A DNA stretch of 64,000 nucleotides, from NCBI GenBank assembly GCA_002503825.1, contig DASP01000002.1:62001-126000 (forward strand), read 5' to 3'. Positions 27,574-36,159 of this stretch are shown one piece after another. The stretch comes from Methanoregulaceae archaeon UBA467. GTDB lineage: Archaea; Halobacteriota; Methanomicrobia; Methanomicrobiales; Methanospirillaceae. Numbering within the stretch: the stretch's first letter is position 1; each line of letters begins with the position of its first letter. The notes under the pieces are model-generated. The model did not search any database. It was not told the DNA's origin and saw only the letters and a list, made by a program, of their open reading frames with translations. The position numbers and the translations under genes were made by a program.

Positions 27574-29418
27574 TCACTCATCTTTTACCTTGTAATCTGC
27601 ATCCATGACATTATCGTCCTGTTTTCCGGGGGGTTCGCTTTCTGCACCGGCTGATGCGGCCTGCGCCTGCTGCTCGGCCTGAACTTTCTGGTATATCTTT
27701 GTGGTCACAGAATATACCGCTTCCGTGAGGGCTTCCATCTGTTTTTTAATCTCTTCTGAGTTGTCAGATTCGAGTGCCGTCCGTACCCCGGAAACACCGG
27801 CTTCTATCTTCTCCCGGTCCGCGGGTTCAATCTTGTCAGCACTCTCTTTCAGCATTTTCTCGGCGGCGAAAATGGCGCTGTCTGCCATATTCCTGACCTC
27901 GATCTCATCGCGCTTCTTCTTGTCATCATCTTCGAAGCTCTTTGCATCGTTCACCATTTTCCTGATATCGTCCTCGGTGAGCTTCTTATCACCCTTGATG
28001 GTAATTGCCTGCTCGTTGCCGGTTCCAAGGTCTTTTGCAGAGACATGGATGATCCCGTTGGCATCGATATCGAAGGTTACCTCGATCTGGGGTATCCCGC
28101 GCGGTGCCGGCGGGATCCCGGTAAGCTGGAACCGTCCGAGCGTAAAATTGTCCTTTGCAAGGGCACGTTCGCCCTGCACGACATGGATCTCCACGCTCGT
28201 CTGGCTGTCCGCCGCTGTACTGAAGATCTGGCTTTTCCGTGTCGGAATTGTCGTGTTTCTCTCAATCAGTTTTGTCGCGATGCCACCGAGGGTTTCAATA
28301 CCGAGGGTTAACGGAGTGACATCAAGGAGCACAATATCCTTTGCCTCACCGGTCAGGACTGCACCCTGTATTGCTGCACCGAGTGCGACACACTCGTCAG
28401 GGTTGATCCCTTTGTCAGGCTCCTTTCCGAGAATTTTCTTAACGGTTTCCTGGACCAGCGGAACCCTGGTTGAGCCTCCGACAAGGAGCACATGATCGAT
28501 CTGTTCAGGTTTGAGCTTGGAATCGCTGAGCGCCTGCTTGACCGGCCCCACCGTCGATTCTACGAGGTCGCCGATGAGCTGCTCAAGCTTGGAGCGTGTC
28601 AGGTCGATATCAAGGAATTTAGGGCCGCTTGGTCCTGAAGTGATGTACGGCAGGTTGATGTTGGTCTTCTGTTTCTGTGAAAGTTCGATTTTTGAGTTTT
28701 CTGCCGCATCCCGGAGCCTCTGCATCGCGATCGGGTCGGACCTGAGGTCGACTCCTTCTTTTTTGCGGAATTCCTCGACAAGGTAGTCAGTGACACGCTT
28801 GTCAAAGTCGTCTCCGCCAAGGTGGTTATTGCCTGCAGTCGCCTTGACCTCAAAGACTCCGTCCCCGAGGGTCAGGATTGACACATCAAAGGTGCCTCCG
28901 CCAAGGTCATAGACAAGCACGGTTACGTCCCCTTCCTTGTCGATTCCATACGCAAGGGCGCTGGCCGTAGGTTCATTGATGATACGGAGGACTTCAAGAC
29001 CGGCAATCTGCCCGGCGTCTTTTGTAGCCTGCCGCTGCGCATCATTGAAATATGCCGGGACCGTGACGACCGCTTTTAATATTTTTTCACCAAGGTATGA
29101 TTCTGCATCCACCTTCAGCTTCTGAAGGATCATTGCGGATATCTCCTGCGGGGTATACTTCTTCTCATCGATGTTGATCTTTTCAGTGGTCCCCATCCTG
29201 CGTTTGATCGATTGTATCGTCCTGGTAGGATTCGTTATCGATTGTCGTTTGGCCAGACTTCCCACGAGACGTTCGCCCTCCCTGGTAAACGCCACGACCG
29301 AGGGGGTCGTCCTCCCGCCCTCGGCATTGGGGATAACAACCGGTGTCCCGGCCTCCATAATTGCCATACAGGAGAACGTTGTCCCCAGATCAATTCCCAG
29401 AATTTTCTCTTTTGCCAT
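27574..29418 (-). CDS. dnaK: Chaperone DnaK (Hsp70)
   Basis: 614 residues. ATP-driven protein-folding chaperone. Seen are GIDLGTTFSCMAI, VPAYFNDAQRQATKDA, VYDLGGGTFDVSIL, LLVGGSTRVPLVQ, the linker LLDVTPLTLGIET and the usual C-terminal lid. The start MAKEKILGIDLGTT at 29418 is the family start; upstream in-frame codons to 29451 lie inside grpE. Hsp70 is patchy in archaea and is thought to have come from bacteria; the whole set is present here in the bacterial order. Confidence 0.98.
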   Translation of the reverse strand: MAKEKILGIDLGTTFSCMAIMEAGTPVVIPNAEGGRTTPSVVAFTREGERLVGSLAKRQSITNPTRTIQSIKRRMGTTEKINIDEKKYTPQEISAMILQKLKVDAESYLGEKILKAVVTVPAYFNDAQRQATKDAGQIAGLEVLRIINEPTASALAYGIDKEGDVTVLVYDLGGGTFDVSILTLGDGVFEVKATAGNNHLGGDDFDKRVTDYLVEEFRKKEGVDLRSDPIAMQRLRDAAENSKIELSQKQKTNINLPYITSGPSGPKFLDIDLTRSKLEQLIGDLVESTVGPVKQALSDSKLKPEQIDHVLLVGGSTRVPLVQETVKKILGKEPDKGINPDECVALGAAIQGAVLTGEAKDIVLLDVTPLTLGIETLGGIATKLIERNTTIPTRKSQIFSTAADSQTSVEIHVVQGERALAKDNFTLGRFQLTGIPPAPRGIPQIEVTFDIDANGIIHVSAKDLGTGNEQAITIKGDKKLTEDDIRKMVNDAKSFEDDDKKKRDEIEVRNMADSAIFAAEKMLKESADKIEPADREKIEAGVSGVRTALESDNSEEIKKQMEALTEAVYSVTTKIYQKVQAEQQAQAASAGAESEPPGKQDDNVMDADYKVKDE

Positions 29419-29419
29419 A

Positions 29420-29947
29420 TTACTCACTTTGCCTGCCTTTTGAAACTGCAACTTTCGCGCACCTGATTACTTTATCGTTCATACAATATCCCATGCATAC
29501 CTGATCGATTACGATGCCCTCATCCGCATCGGAGGGCATATACGCAATCGCCTCGTGTTCTGCAGGGTTGAATTTCTTTCCCATGGCCTCAATCGGTCTG
29601 ATTCCGTACCGCTCCAGTATTGTCCTGAAGAGTTTGCTGATCTGCTCAAGCCCTTCGCGGGCCGCTTCGTCTTCGGACTGCAGTGCCCGATCAAAATTAT
29701 CGATCACTTCCAGCAGTCCGACGGCAAATTCCTCAATGGCAAATTTGATGCGGAAGTCGGTCTCCCGCGCCATCCGTTTTTTATAATTCTCAAAATCTGC
29801 CGCGAGGCGAAGAAACCGTTCGTTGAGGTCATCGTACTTATTCTTCATTTCTTCCGTATCCGGAATGGGTTCAACTGATTTAACCTCTGAAATCTTTTCT
29901 TTTTCGTTTTCAGTGGTTTCGCAAACCTCCTCATGAGACTGTTCCAT
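29420..29947 (-). CDS. grpE: Nucleotide exchange factor GrpE
   Basis: 175 residues. A charged N-terminal coiled coil (residues about 5-75: EEVCETTENEKEKISEVKS and on) is followed by the GrpE dimer and beta-wing domain (FENYKKRMARE, GLLEVIDNFDRAL, NPAEHEAI, VCMGYCMNDKVIRCAKVAVS). It releases ADP from DnaK. First gene of the operon; a TATA box lies about 35 bases upstream. Confidence 0.95.
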   Translation of the reverse strand: MEQSHEEVCETTENEKEKISEVKSVEPIPDTEEMKNKYDDLNERFLRLAADFENYKKRMARETDFRIKFAIEEFAVGLLEVIDNFDRALQSEDEAAREGLEQISKLFRTILERYGIRPIEAMGKKFNPAEHEAIAYMPSDADEGIVIDQVCMGYCMNDKVIRCAKVAVSKGRQSE

Positions 29948-29979
29948 ACGATGATCAATATCTATTGCATTGTAGTTCT

Positions 29980-29989
29980 ATATAAACAT
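29980..29989 (-). promoter_or_regulatory. TATA box of the grpE-dnaK-dnaJ operon
   Basis: TTTATATAG on the minus strand centred about 37 bases before the grpE ATG, giving a leader of about 11 bases. Confidence 0.5.
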
Positions 29990-30057
29990 TCCCTAAGTGG
30001 AAATGAAAATCGGTGCAATTAGACAGCACTTTAGAAGAATTATAGGTTAAATTAAGT

Positions 30058-31434
30058 TTATTTGACGAATGAAGGGATTTTGATATTTTTTTTCTCGAGA
30101 AGTTCGCGCATCTTAGGGGGAAGGGTATCCCACCTCCACAGCCCGCACCTGATATATTCTGGTGGGACCTTCTTTTTCCGGTACAATTCCTCAAGATAGT
30201 TGAGCCAGTGGGCATGCAGTTCAGGATGCAGTTCCCTAGTATGCTCAAATTCGCTCTCAAGCATCGCCGGACACATCCAGCACCCCACCCGCTCCATCCC
30301 GGCATCATAAAGGGGATTATAGGGGAGCTTCCGCCACCATATATACAAAAAGACTTCCAATGCCCGCCAGTTCCTTATCGGAGATATATTCAGCTGGCGG
30401 GGGTTGAACGGGTTGACCGTCGCAGCAGGGAGCCCTGCACGGGCAAACGATTCATACCACCTGTTCCCCTGGACCGTCACACATTCGCCCCGTGAGGAAA
30501 GCCAGTCCTTGACAGGCTGGAGTTTTAGATGTTCGCAGCACCAGCGGTTGTCCTTTTTAGGCGGGCCTTCCTTTTCCAGCCGCTTCCAGAAATTCCCCCC
30601 CTTCAGGCGGGTCTGCACACCTGAACCCGCGACAAAGGCAAGCGTCTCGGGAAATTCCATACCGGTGTCGACAAAGTATGCATCTTTTACTCCGGCTCTT
30701 ACCGCCAGCTCGAGTACCGCAGTACTGTCTTTACCACCTGAGAAGGATACATTGATACCGGGCTTGTCATGCATATGCTGTCTTATGAACCGTATCGCAT
30801 TTCGCTCCAGGTTTTTAAGATGATACCTGTTCCCGTCGATGACATCATCCCAGTCCGGGTCCGGCACACTGACGGGGGTTATCCTGCCTATCTGCCTGAT
30901 CCTTACCTCTCCGCCTGCGAGCTGCCCGATTCCCAGCTTCGATCCCATCCGGACGATAACGCACCCGTCAGACAATCCCGTTTTAACCGGGACTTTTTTC
31001 CCTCCTATTCTGCCGGTCCCCGGGTTTTCACCGGTTGTTGCCGGCCTGTCACCGATATCGACAATTCCATCCGACACCCCTGCAAGGATAAACGGTAATG
31101 CATCATAGATGAGATCAACCTGGTATTCCTTTGAGCACGGGTCAAATGAAAGCCAGCCGAATTTAACCCCGTTGATAATGATAAGGTCTTTCCGGTCGAT
31201 ACCCCCGGTCTTATTCAGGAGCACGACCCGGGGGATATCGCCGATACCGAAACGATCCCGTAAGAGATCCCTGATCAGATCATGGTCGTACCTGAGTGCG
31301 GGTCGCACATCATACGGCTGTAAAAGTTCAATTCTGCTACTTTCGGAGCCACATCTGCAGCTCTTCCCGATCAGTGGAATATTGCATTTCGGGCACCAGT
31401 AAAGGACTTTTTTTACCGGGGGTTCGATAAGCAT
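30058..31434 (-). CDS. PAPS-reductase-like PP-loop protein with zinc ribbon and PUA-like domain
   Basis: 458 residues. An N-terminal zinc ribbon (WCPKCNIPLIGKSCRCGS) and a PUA-like region (about residues 115-195) precede an adenine nucleotide alpha-hydrolase domain with the PP-loop VSFSGGKDSTAV near 228, VDTGMEFPET, WCCEHLK near 297 and a late CWMCPA near 398. The family is common in methanogens. Homologues are annotated as phosphoadenosine phosphosulfate reductases, but the PUA-like region and CC/CxxC cysteines fit RNA thiolation or other sulfur chemistry equally well. Function is unproven. It stands alone. Confidence 0.85.
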   Translation of the reverse strand: MLIEPPVKKVLYWCPKCNIPLIGKSCRCGSESSRIELLQPYDVRPALRYDHDLIRDLLRDRFGIGDIPRVVLLNKTGGIDRKDLIIINGVKFGWLSFDPCSKEYQVDLIYDALPFILAGVSDGIVDIGDRPATTGENPGTGRIGGKKVPVKTGLSDGCVIVRMGSKLGIGQLAGGEVRIRQIGRITPVSVPDPDWDDVIDGNRYHLKNLERNAIRFIRQHMHDKPGINVSFSGGKDSTAVLELAVRAGVKDAYFVDTGMEFPETLAFVAGSGVQTRLKGGNFWKRLEKEGPPKKDNRWCCEHLKLQPVKDWLSSRGECVTVQGNRWYESFARAGLPAATVNPFNPRQLNISPIRNWRALEVFLYIWWRKLPYNPLYDAGMERVGCWMCPAMLESEFEHTRELHPELHAHWLNYLEELYRKKKVPPEYIRCGLWRWDTLPPKMRELLEKKNIKIPSFVK

Positions 31435-31565
31435 TCTCCTTTTAATTTTCTCTGCTGACGGGATAATGGTTCACTCCCGGGAAGGCTGATACCGGCAATC
31501 AGGTTGTCAACACAGATTTTGTCTTTTAGATCACACTCATATCCGATCATCACGTATAGGTCTTC

Positions 31566-33050
31566 ATGAAGTGGGCATTACTTTCGGTGTGGGATAAACG
31601 CGGAATTATTGATCTTGCAAGAGAACTCACGTCACACAATGTAAAACTTCTCAGTTCCGGCGGGACCGGGACTGCCCTGAAAGAAGCCGGCATTCCCTTT
31701 ACTGAGGTCGCAGCATACACGGGATCGACTGAGATGATGGACGGCCGGGTTAAAACACTTCATCCGAGGATCCACGGGGGACTGCTTGGCAGGCGGGGTC
31801 TTGATGACCGGACGATGTCTGAGCACGGCATTCACCCTATTGACCTCCTGGTGGTGAACCTCTACCCGTTTGAAGATATGGCCCAAAAAATAACCGATCT
31901 CGATAAGCTTGTTGAATACATCGATATCGGCGGACCTGCCATGATCAGGGCGGCCGCGAAAAACCACAGGGACGTGGCCGTTGTCGTCGACCCCGGCGAC
32001 TATTCCCTTGTCGTCTCGGCGCTCCGCCTTGGTGACTTTTCAGGGGAAGAGCGACTGATGCTTGCAAAAAAGGCCTTTGCCCGTACTGCAGCATATGACG
32101 CTGCAATCAGCAACCATCTCCATTCTCTTGAAAGCCCGTTCCCTGACGTATACACCGTCCAGTTCAGAAACGGCAGGGCACTCCGGTACGGTGAAAATCC
32201 ACACCAGCAGGCCGCAATTTATGGAGACGCGGGAATTGCAGGTTGTAAGCCGTTGCAGGGGAAACAGATGTCCTACAATAATTATCTCGACCTCCATGCG
32301 GCAGCTGGCCTCTTACGTGAATTTGATGAGCCCGCTGCAGTTATCGTCAAGCATAACAATCCCTGTGGCGTAGCGGTATCCGGCGATCCCTTTACGGCAT
32401 ACGAACGTGCACGCGACGTCGACCCGGTCTCGGCCTATGGTTCGGTTGTCACGGTCAACAGGGAAGTAACCGCAGCCATGGCAGAATCGATCTGTTCAAC
32501 ATTTGTCGAAGTCATCGCCGCACCCTCATTTTCAGATGATGCGACGGAAATCATGAAAAAGAAAGAGAATATGCGGGTCATCAACCTGCCTGAGCCGGTT
32601 GCCGGAGATGAACTGCGTACTATAGACGGCGGCGTATTACTCCAGAAAACACCTCCTTACCAGGAACACTGGGAAGTAATCACCGACAGGGACGCATCCG
32701 CTGATGAACTGAAAGCCCTGAGGCTTGCATGGAAAGTCTGCAAACATACCCGCAGCAATACGATCATCTTTGCAGACACCGAACGGACACTCGGGATTGG
32801 TGCGGGGCAGATGAGCAGGGTGGATGCAGCAAAGATCGCAATTGACAAATCACACTTTTCCCTGCAGGGATCAGTCGCTGCATCTGATGCGTTTTTACCA
32901 TTCGCTGACACTCTCGAGGTTGCCGCAGCAGCCGGTGCGACCGCCCTCGTCCAGCCTGGCGGATCAATCCGTGATGATGAGGTCATTGCAGCCGCAAACC
33001 GCCTCAATATGGCGATGATATTTACGGGCATACGGTATTTCAGGCATTAA
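31566..33050 (+). CDS. purH: Bifunctional AICAR transformylase / IMP cyclohydrolase
   Basis: 494 residues, catalysing the last two steps of IMP synthesis. N-terminal cyclohydrolase (SVWDKRGIIDLARELTSH, SSGGTGTALKEAG, DGRVKTLHPRIHGGLL) and C-terminal transformylase (RYGENPHQQAAIYG, VIVKHNNPCGVAV, and VQPGGSIRDDEVI near the end). Length is near the usual 510-530, slightly short. Many archaea use PurP and PurO instead, so the bacterial-type PurH is worth noting. T-rich sequence follows the stop. Confidence 0.95.
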   Translation: MKWALLSVWDKRGIIDLARELTSHNVKLLSSGGTGTALKEAGIPFTEVAAYTGSTEMMDGRVKTLHPRIHGGLLGRRGLDDRTMSEHGIHPIDLLVVNLYPFEDMAQKITDLDKLVEYIDIGGPAMIRAAAKNHRDVAVVVDPGDYSLVVSALRLGDFSGEERLMLAKKAFARTAAYDAAISNHLHSLESPFPDVYTVQFRNGRALRYGENPHQQAAIYGDAGIAGCKPLQGKQMSYNNYLDLHAAAGLLREFDEPAAVIVKHNNPCGVAVSGDPFTAYERARDVDPVSAYGSVVTVNREVTAAMAESICSTFVEVIAAPSFSDDATEIMKKKENMRVINLPEPVAGDELRTIDGGVLLQKTPPYQEHWEVITDRDASADELKALRLAWKVCKHTRSNTIIFADTERTLGIGAGQMSRVDAAKIAIDKSHFSLQGSVAASDAFLPFADTLEVAAAAGATALVQPGGSIRDDEVIAAANRLNMAMIFTGIRYFRH

Positions 33051-33237
33051 CCTCTTTTCATCCCCGATTTCTTTTATCCTGATGATGTGACGGGATTCAC
33101 CCGGAATGTATACATTTTTACGTACCGGGAAACGCGAAATATTCCTGGCGATTTAAGATTTTTATCTTCGCCCCCGTTCCGGCGGGAGATTCGACTGAAT
33201 ACAGGACCGGATCTATGTAAAGGCCGGTTCCGGACCC

Positions 33238-33293
33238 GGACCTGATGTTCCGTTCTGATCAGTCAGGTCCACCTTATTGTATCCTCACAATAA
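33238..33293. other. Two consecutive intergenic hairpins
   Basis: An 8-bp stem GGACCTGA / TCAGGTCC (33238-33270) is followed at once by a 7-bp stem TTATTGT / ACAATAA with a 6-base loop, in the 418-base gap between purH and the DUF4013 gene. No ORF is convincing here. It might be a terminator or a structured leader. Confidence 0.35.
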
Positions 33294-33468
33294 AAACAAT
33301 AATTCATGGAAAATATTATGGAAATTTAATTTAAGAACAGTAAAAAATCAATCTTACTATCAGCACCTGATTCAAAATCTAAAAAAAAAATGTTGCCTTT
33401 ATCGTTTTTCTGGCAATATATTTTTAAATTCCCGTGTCAACCCTATCTCATATATCTGGTGATTAAAA

Positions 33469-34167
33469 ATGGAATATGGAAAGATGTTAGGCGACTCCGT
33501 TGAGTATGCCAAAGATGCAGTATGGGGGAAATGGGTACGCTGGATTCTCCTTGTTATCAGTATGATTATTTTCCCTCTTATTCTCGGTTACATGATGGAA
33601 ATATACAGGGGTAAAAAACCAGCCCCTGAAATGGAACACTGGGGAAAACTCTTCATTGACGGCCTTAAATTATTAGTTGCCGGATTGATTTACGCAATAC
33701 CGGTTATCATCATCCTGATCGTGTTCATCGGCGGATCAATAATGAGTGTGATGCCGCTCCTGCAGGGAAATCCCGATTACATGGTGACAAATCCCGATGC
33801 CTTCATGGGAGCGCTGGCAGGTATACTGGTTGGCATATTAATCGCGGTTATCGTAGGGTTTATTATAGGGCTCATTTCAACGATGGGCATGGTGCGCCTT
33901 GCACGCACCGACAAGTTTGGCGAAGCGTTCAACTTCAGTGCAATTCTCACGACAATCAGGACAATCGGCTGGGGGACTTACATTATAGCCCTGATTGTTC
34001 TCTTCATCGTTGCACTCATCTTTGCCCTGATTCTCAATATTATAATGGCGATTCCCTTCATCGGCTGGCTTATCTACCTGTTCATGATGCCACTGGTGAT
34101 ACTCTTCGAGGCCCGCTATATTACACAGGTCTACGAGAGTGGGGAGGTCCCTGCAAAGCAGATTTAA
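33469..34167 (+). CDS. DUF4013 family integral membrane protein
   Basis: 232 residues with five or six predicted membrane segments (WILLVISMIIFPLILGYMM, LLVAGLIYAIPVIIILIVFI, ALAGILVGILIAVIVGFIIG, YIIALIVLFIVALIFALIL, and FIGWLIYLFMMPLVILFEA). The layout and the start MEYGKMLGDSVEYAKDAVWG match DUF4013, a family frequent in methanogens and haloarchaea and of unknown function. A TATA-like TATATTTTTAAAT stretch lies about 50 bases upstream. It is flanked by long gaps, so it is a single-gene unit. Confidence 0.85.
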   Translation: MEYGKMLGDSVEYAKDAVWGKWVRWILLVISMIIFPLILGYMMEIYRGKKPAPEMEHWGKLFIDGLKLLVAGLIYAIPVIIILIVFIGGSIMSVMPLLQGNPDYMVTNPDAFMGALAGILVGILIAVIVGFIIGLISTMGMVRLARTDKFGEAFNFSAILTTIRTIGWGTYIIALIVLFIVALIFALILNIIMAIPFIGWLIYLFMMPLVILFEARYITQVYESGEVPAKQI

Positions 34168-34172
34168 TACTC

Positions 34173-34178
34173 TTTTTT
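34173..34178 (+). terminator. T-run terminator after the DUF4013 gene
   Basis: Six T on the + strand 6-11 bases after the stop codon. Confidence 0.5.
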
Positions 34179-34456
34179 ATTCGCACCCGGACAGGTTTAC
34201 TTCTGTTTTATACCCGTTTCCTTTACAGTGCGTCTGTCCACAACGTCTATACCCGGAAAAAACCTTCGCATAAAAAAATTCTCAAAGACAGGTCCCTGCG
34301 TTATTTACCGGTCGCGATAAAAATCAGGCCGGCCTTGCTGCAAAGGAATATCCCTGACACTCAAAAGCAGGCACTTTCGCTCTCACATGCAGACTAAAAT
34401 ATTCTCTTTTAAGCATGACAGGCGGGGATGCCCGGCTTTCATTACACCCGGGAACG

Positions 34457-34503
34457 ATGAACTTCGCCGCCCCCGAAGGGCGTCCCGGTGGCGATTAAGT
34501 GAC
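34457..34503 (-). repeat. Dispersed palindromic element, copy 2
   Basis: Inverse-oriented copy of the element at 5144-5190. On the minus strand it reads GTCACT, then a short gap, then arms CGCCACCGGG / CCCTTCGGGGGCGGCG. The match continues past the palindrome into both flanks. It lies in the 488-base gap between the DUF4013 and LeuA/CimA-like genes, and nothing else is recognised in 34179-34600. Confidence 0.6.
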
Positions 34504-34607
34504 CACCCGGTACTTTCAGAAAGATCCGGCAATTTATAAACCCGCATAAAACAGCGAGGAGACTAAAAGTAAGTAGTTATTACCGGTATCCCGCACGTAA
34601 AACACGA

Positions 34608-34618
34608 GATTTTAAATA
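34608..34618 (+). promoter_or_regulatory. TATA box before the LeuA/CimA-ilvBN operon
   Basis: TTTTAAATAAT is centred about 42 bases before the ATG at 34656, giving a leader of about 16 bases that carries the ribosome binding site GGTGG 7 bases before that ATG. This fixes 34656 as the intended start. Confidence 0.5.
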
Positions 34619-34655
34619 ATCTTCCACACAACTGATATATCGTGGTGGAACTTCC

Positions 34656-36159
34656 ATGACAGATCGTTTTATTCTCTGAAAAGATACGCTTTTTTGATAC
34701 GACCTTACGTGACGGTGAACAAACCCCGGGCGTATCGTTAAATCCTGCTGAAAAGCTTGAAATTGCATCGAAATTGTCTGATATCGGCGTCCATGTGGTA
34801 GAAGTCGGATCTGCCGCTGCATCCGAAGGTGAAAGGGACGCGATAAGGCTGATATCTGACGCAGGGCTCTCATGTGAAATCTGTACGTATGTCCGTGCGA
34901 TGCAGCAGGACATTGATTATGCAGCAGATTACGGTGCAGACTCGGTGCACCTTGTGATTCCTGTCAGCGACCTTCACATCCAGAAAAAACTCAGGAAGAC
35001 CCGCGAAGCGGTATGTGAAATGGCGTTTGGGGCGGTAGAGTACGCCAAAGGACGTGGTCTTATCGTGGAACTGAGCGGCGAAGACGCCTCAAGGGCGGAT
35101 CCGGTATTTTTAAGGGAACTCTACAGGGGAGGTATTGAAAGAGGTGCCGATCGCCTCTGTTTCTGCGATACGGTAGGCCTGATGACCCCTGAAAGGGCCT
35201 CAGAGGTGATACCTGGACTCTGCCTGGCACCGCTAAGTATCCATTGCCATGATGATCTCGGCTTTGCACTGGCCACGACAATTGCAGCCCTGAAAGCCGG
35301 TGCAGGATGTGCCCATGTCACCGTGAACGGGCTTGGAGAACGGGCTGGAAACACGCCCCTGGAAGAGCTGGTCATGGCGCTTGAAGTGCTTTATGATTAC
35401 CGGACAGGGATCCTTACCAAGGAGATCTATCATCTCTCATCCATCGTGTCACGCCTGACCGGTATCCCTCTTCCGACCAACAAGGCGGTTATCGGCGAGA
35501 TGGCATTTACGCACGAGAGTGGCATTCATGCCCACGGGGTCCTTCGTGAACCAAGTACCTATGAGTCGATCAAACCCGAAATGGTCGGAAGAAAACGTCG
35601 TATTTTACTCGGCAAGCACTCCGGAACCGCATCGGTCGAGGCTGCCCTTCATGAATTCAAGTATTACCCGGAAGAGGTACAGTTAAAAGAGATCGTCAAA
35701 CGGGTAAAGGAACTTGGTGATTCCGGAAAGAGGGTTACGGATGCCGACCTGATGGCCATCGCCGAGGCGGTGATGATCATCGAGTGCAAACCGGTCCTCC
35801 AGATGAGACAATTCACGGTAGTAAGCGGGAGCAATGTAATACCAACCGCTTCGGTCACACTCGTAGTGAAGGGTGAAGAGATAACAGGTGCAGCGACAGG
35901 GACCGGGCCGGTTGATGCCGCCATGGAGGCGTTACGAAAATCAGTTGCGTTTGTGGCAGACATCAGACTTGAAGAATACCATGTAGATGCGATACGGGGC
36001 GGAACTGACGCCCTTGTCGAAGTAACGGTAAGATTAAGTAAAGACGGAAAGATAATTACGTCTCGCGGCGCCCGCACTGATATAATTATGGCAAGTGTGG
36101 AAGCGGTGATTGCCGGTATGAACAGATTACTGAGGGAAGAGGATGAAAACCGGGGCTAA
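34656..36159 (+). CDS. LeuA/CimA-family acyltransferase with a 5' frameshift
   Basis: 2-isopropylmalate/(R)-citramalate/homocitrate synthase family, adding acetyl-CoA to a 2-oxoacid. The TIM-barrel core has FFDTTLRDGEQTPGVSL, SIHCHDDLGFAL, HVTVNGLGERAGNTPLEE and FTHESGIHAHGVL, and a C-terminal LeuA allosteric domain follows. The catalytic DTTLRDGEQ lies upstream of the first in-frame ATG (34774), with no start codon in that frame. The signals (GGTGG, then ATG at 34656) are in another frame that stops after seven codons at CTC TGA. One extra base in TTTT (34667-34670) explains this, giving MTDR-LFSEKIRFFD. It overlaps ilvB, so citramalate for isoleucine or isopropylmalate for leucine is the likely product. 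Confidence 0.85.

Noticed and set aside
34674..34680. Programmed +1 recoding at CTC TGA as in RF2
   Set aside because: Slip from CUC to UCU pairs badly and no stimulatory element is seen; a one-base indel in the T-run is simpler.
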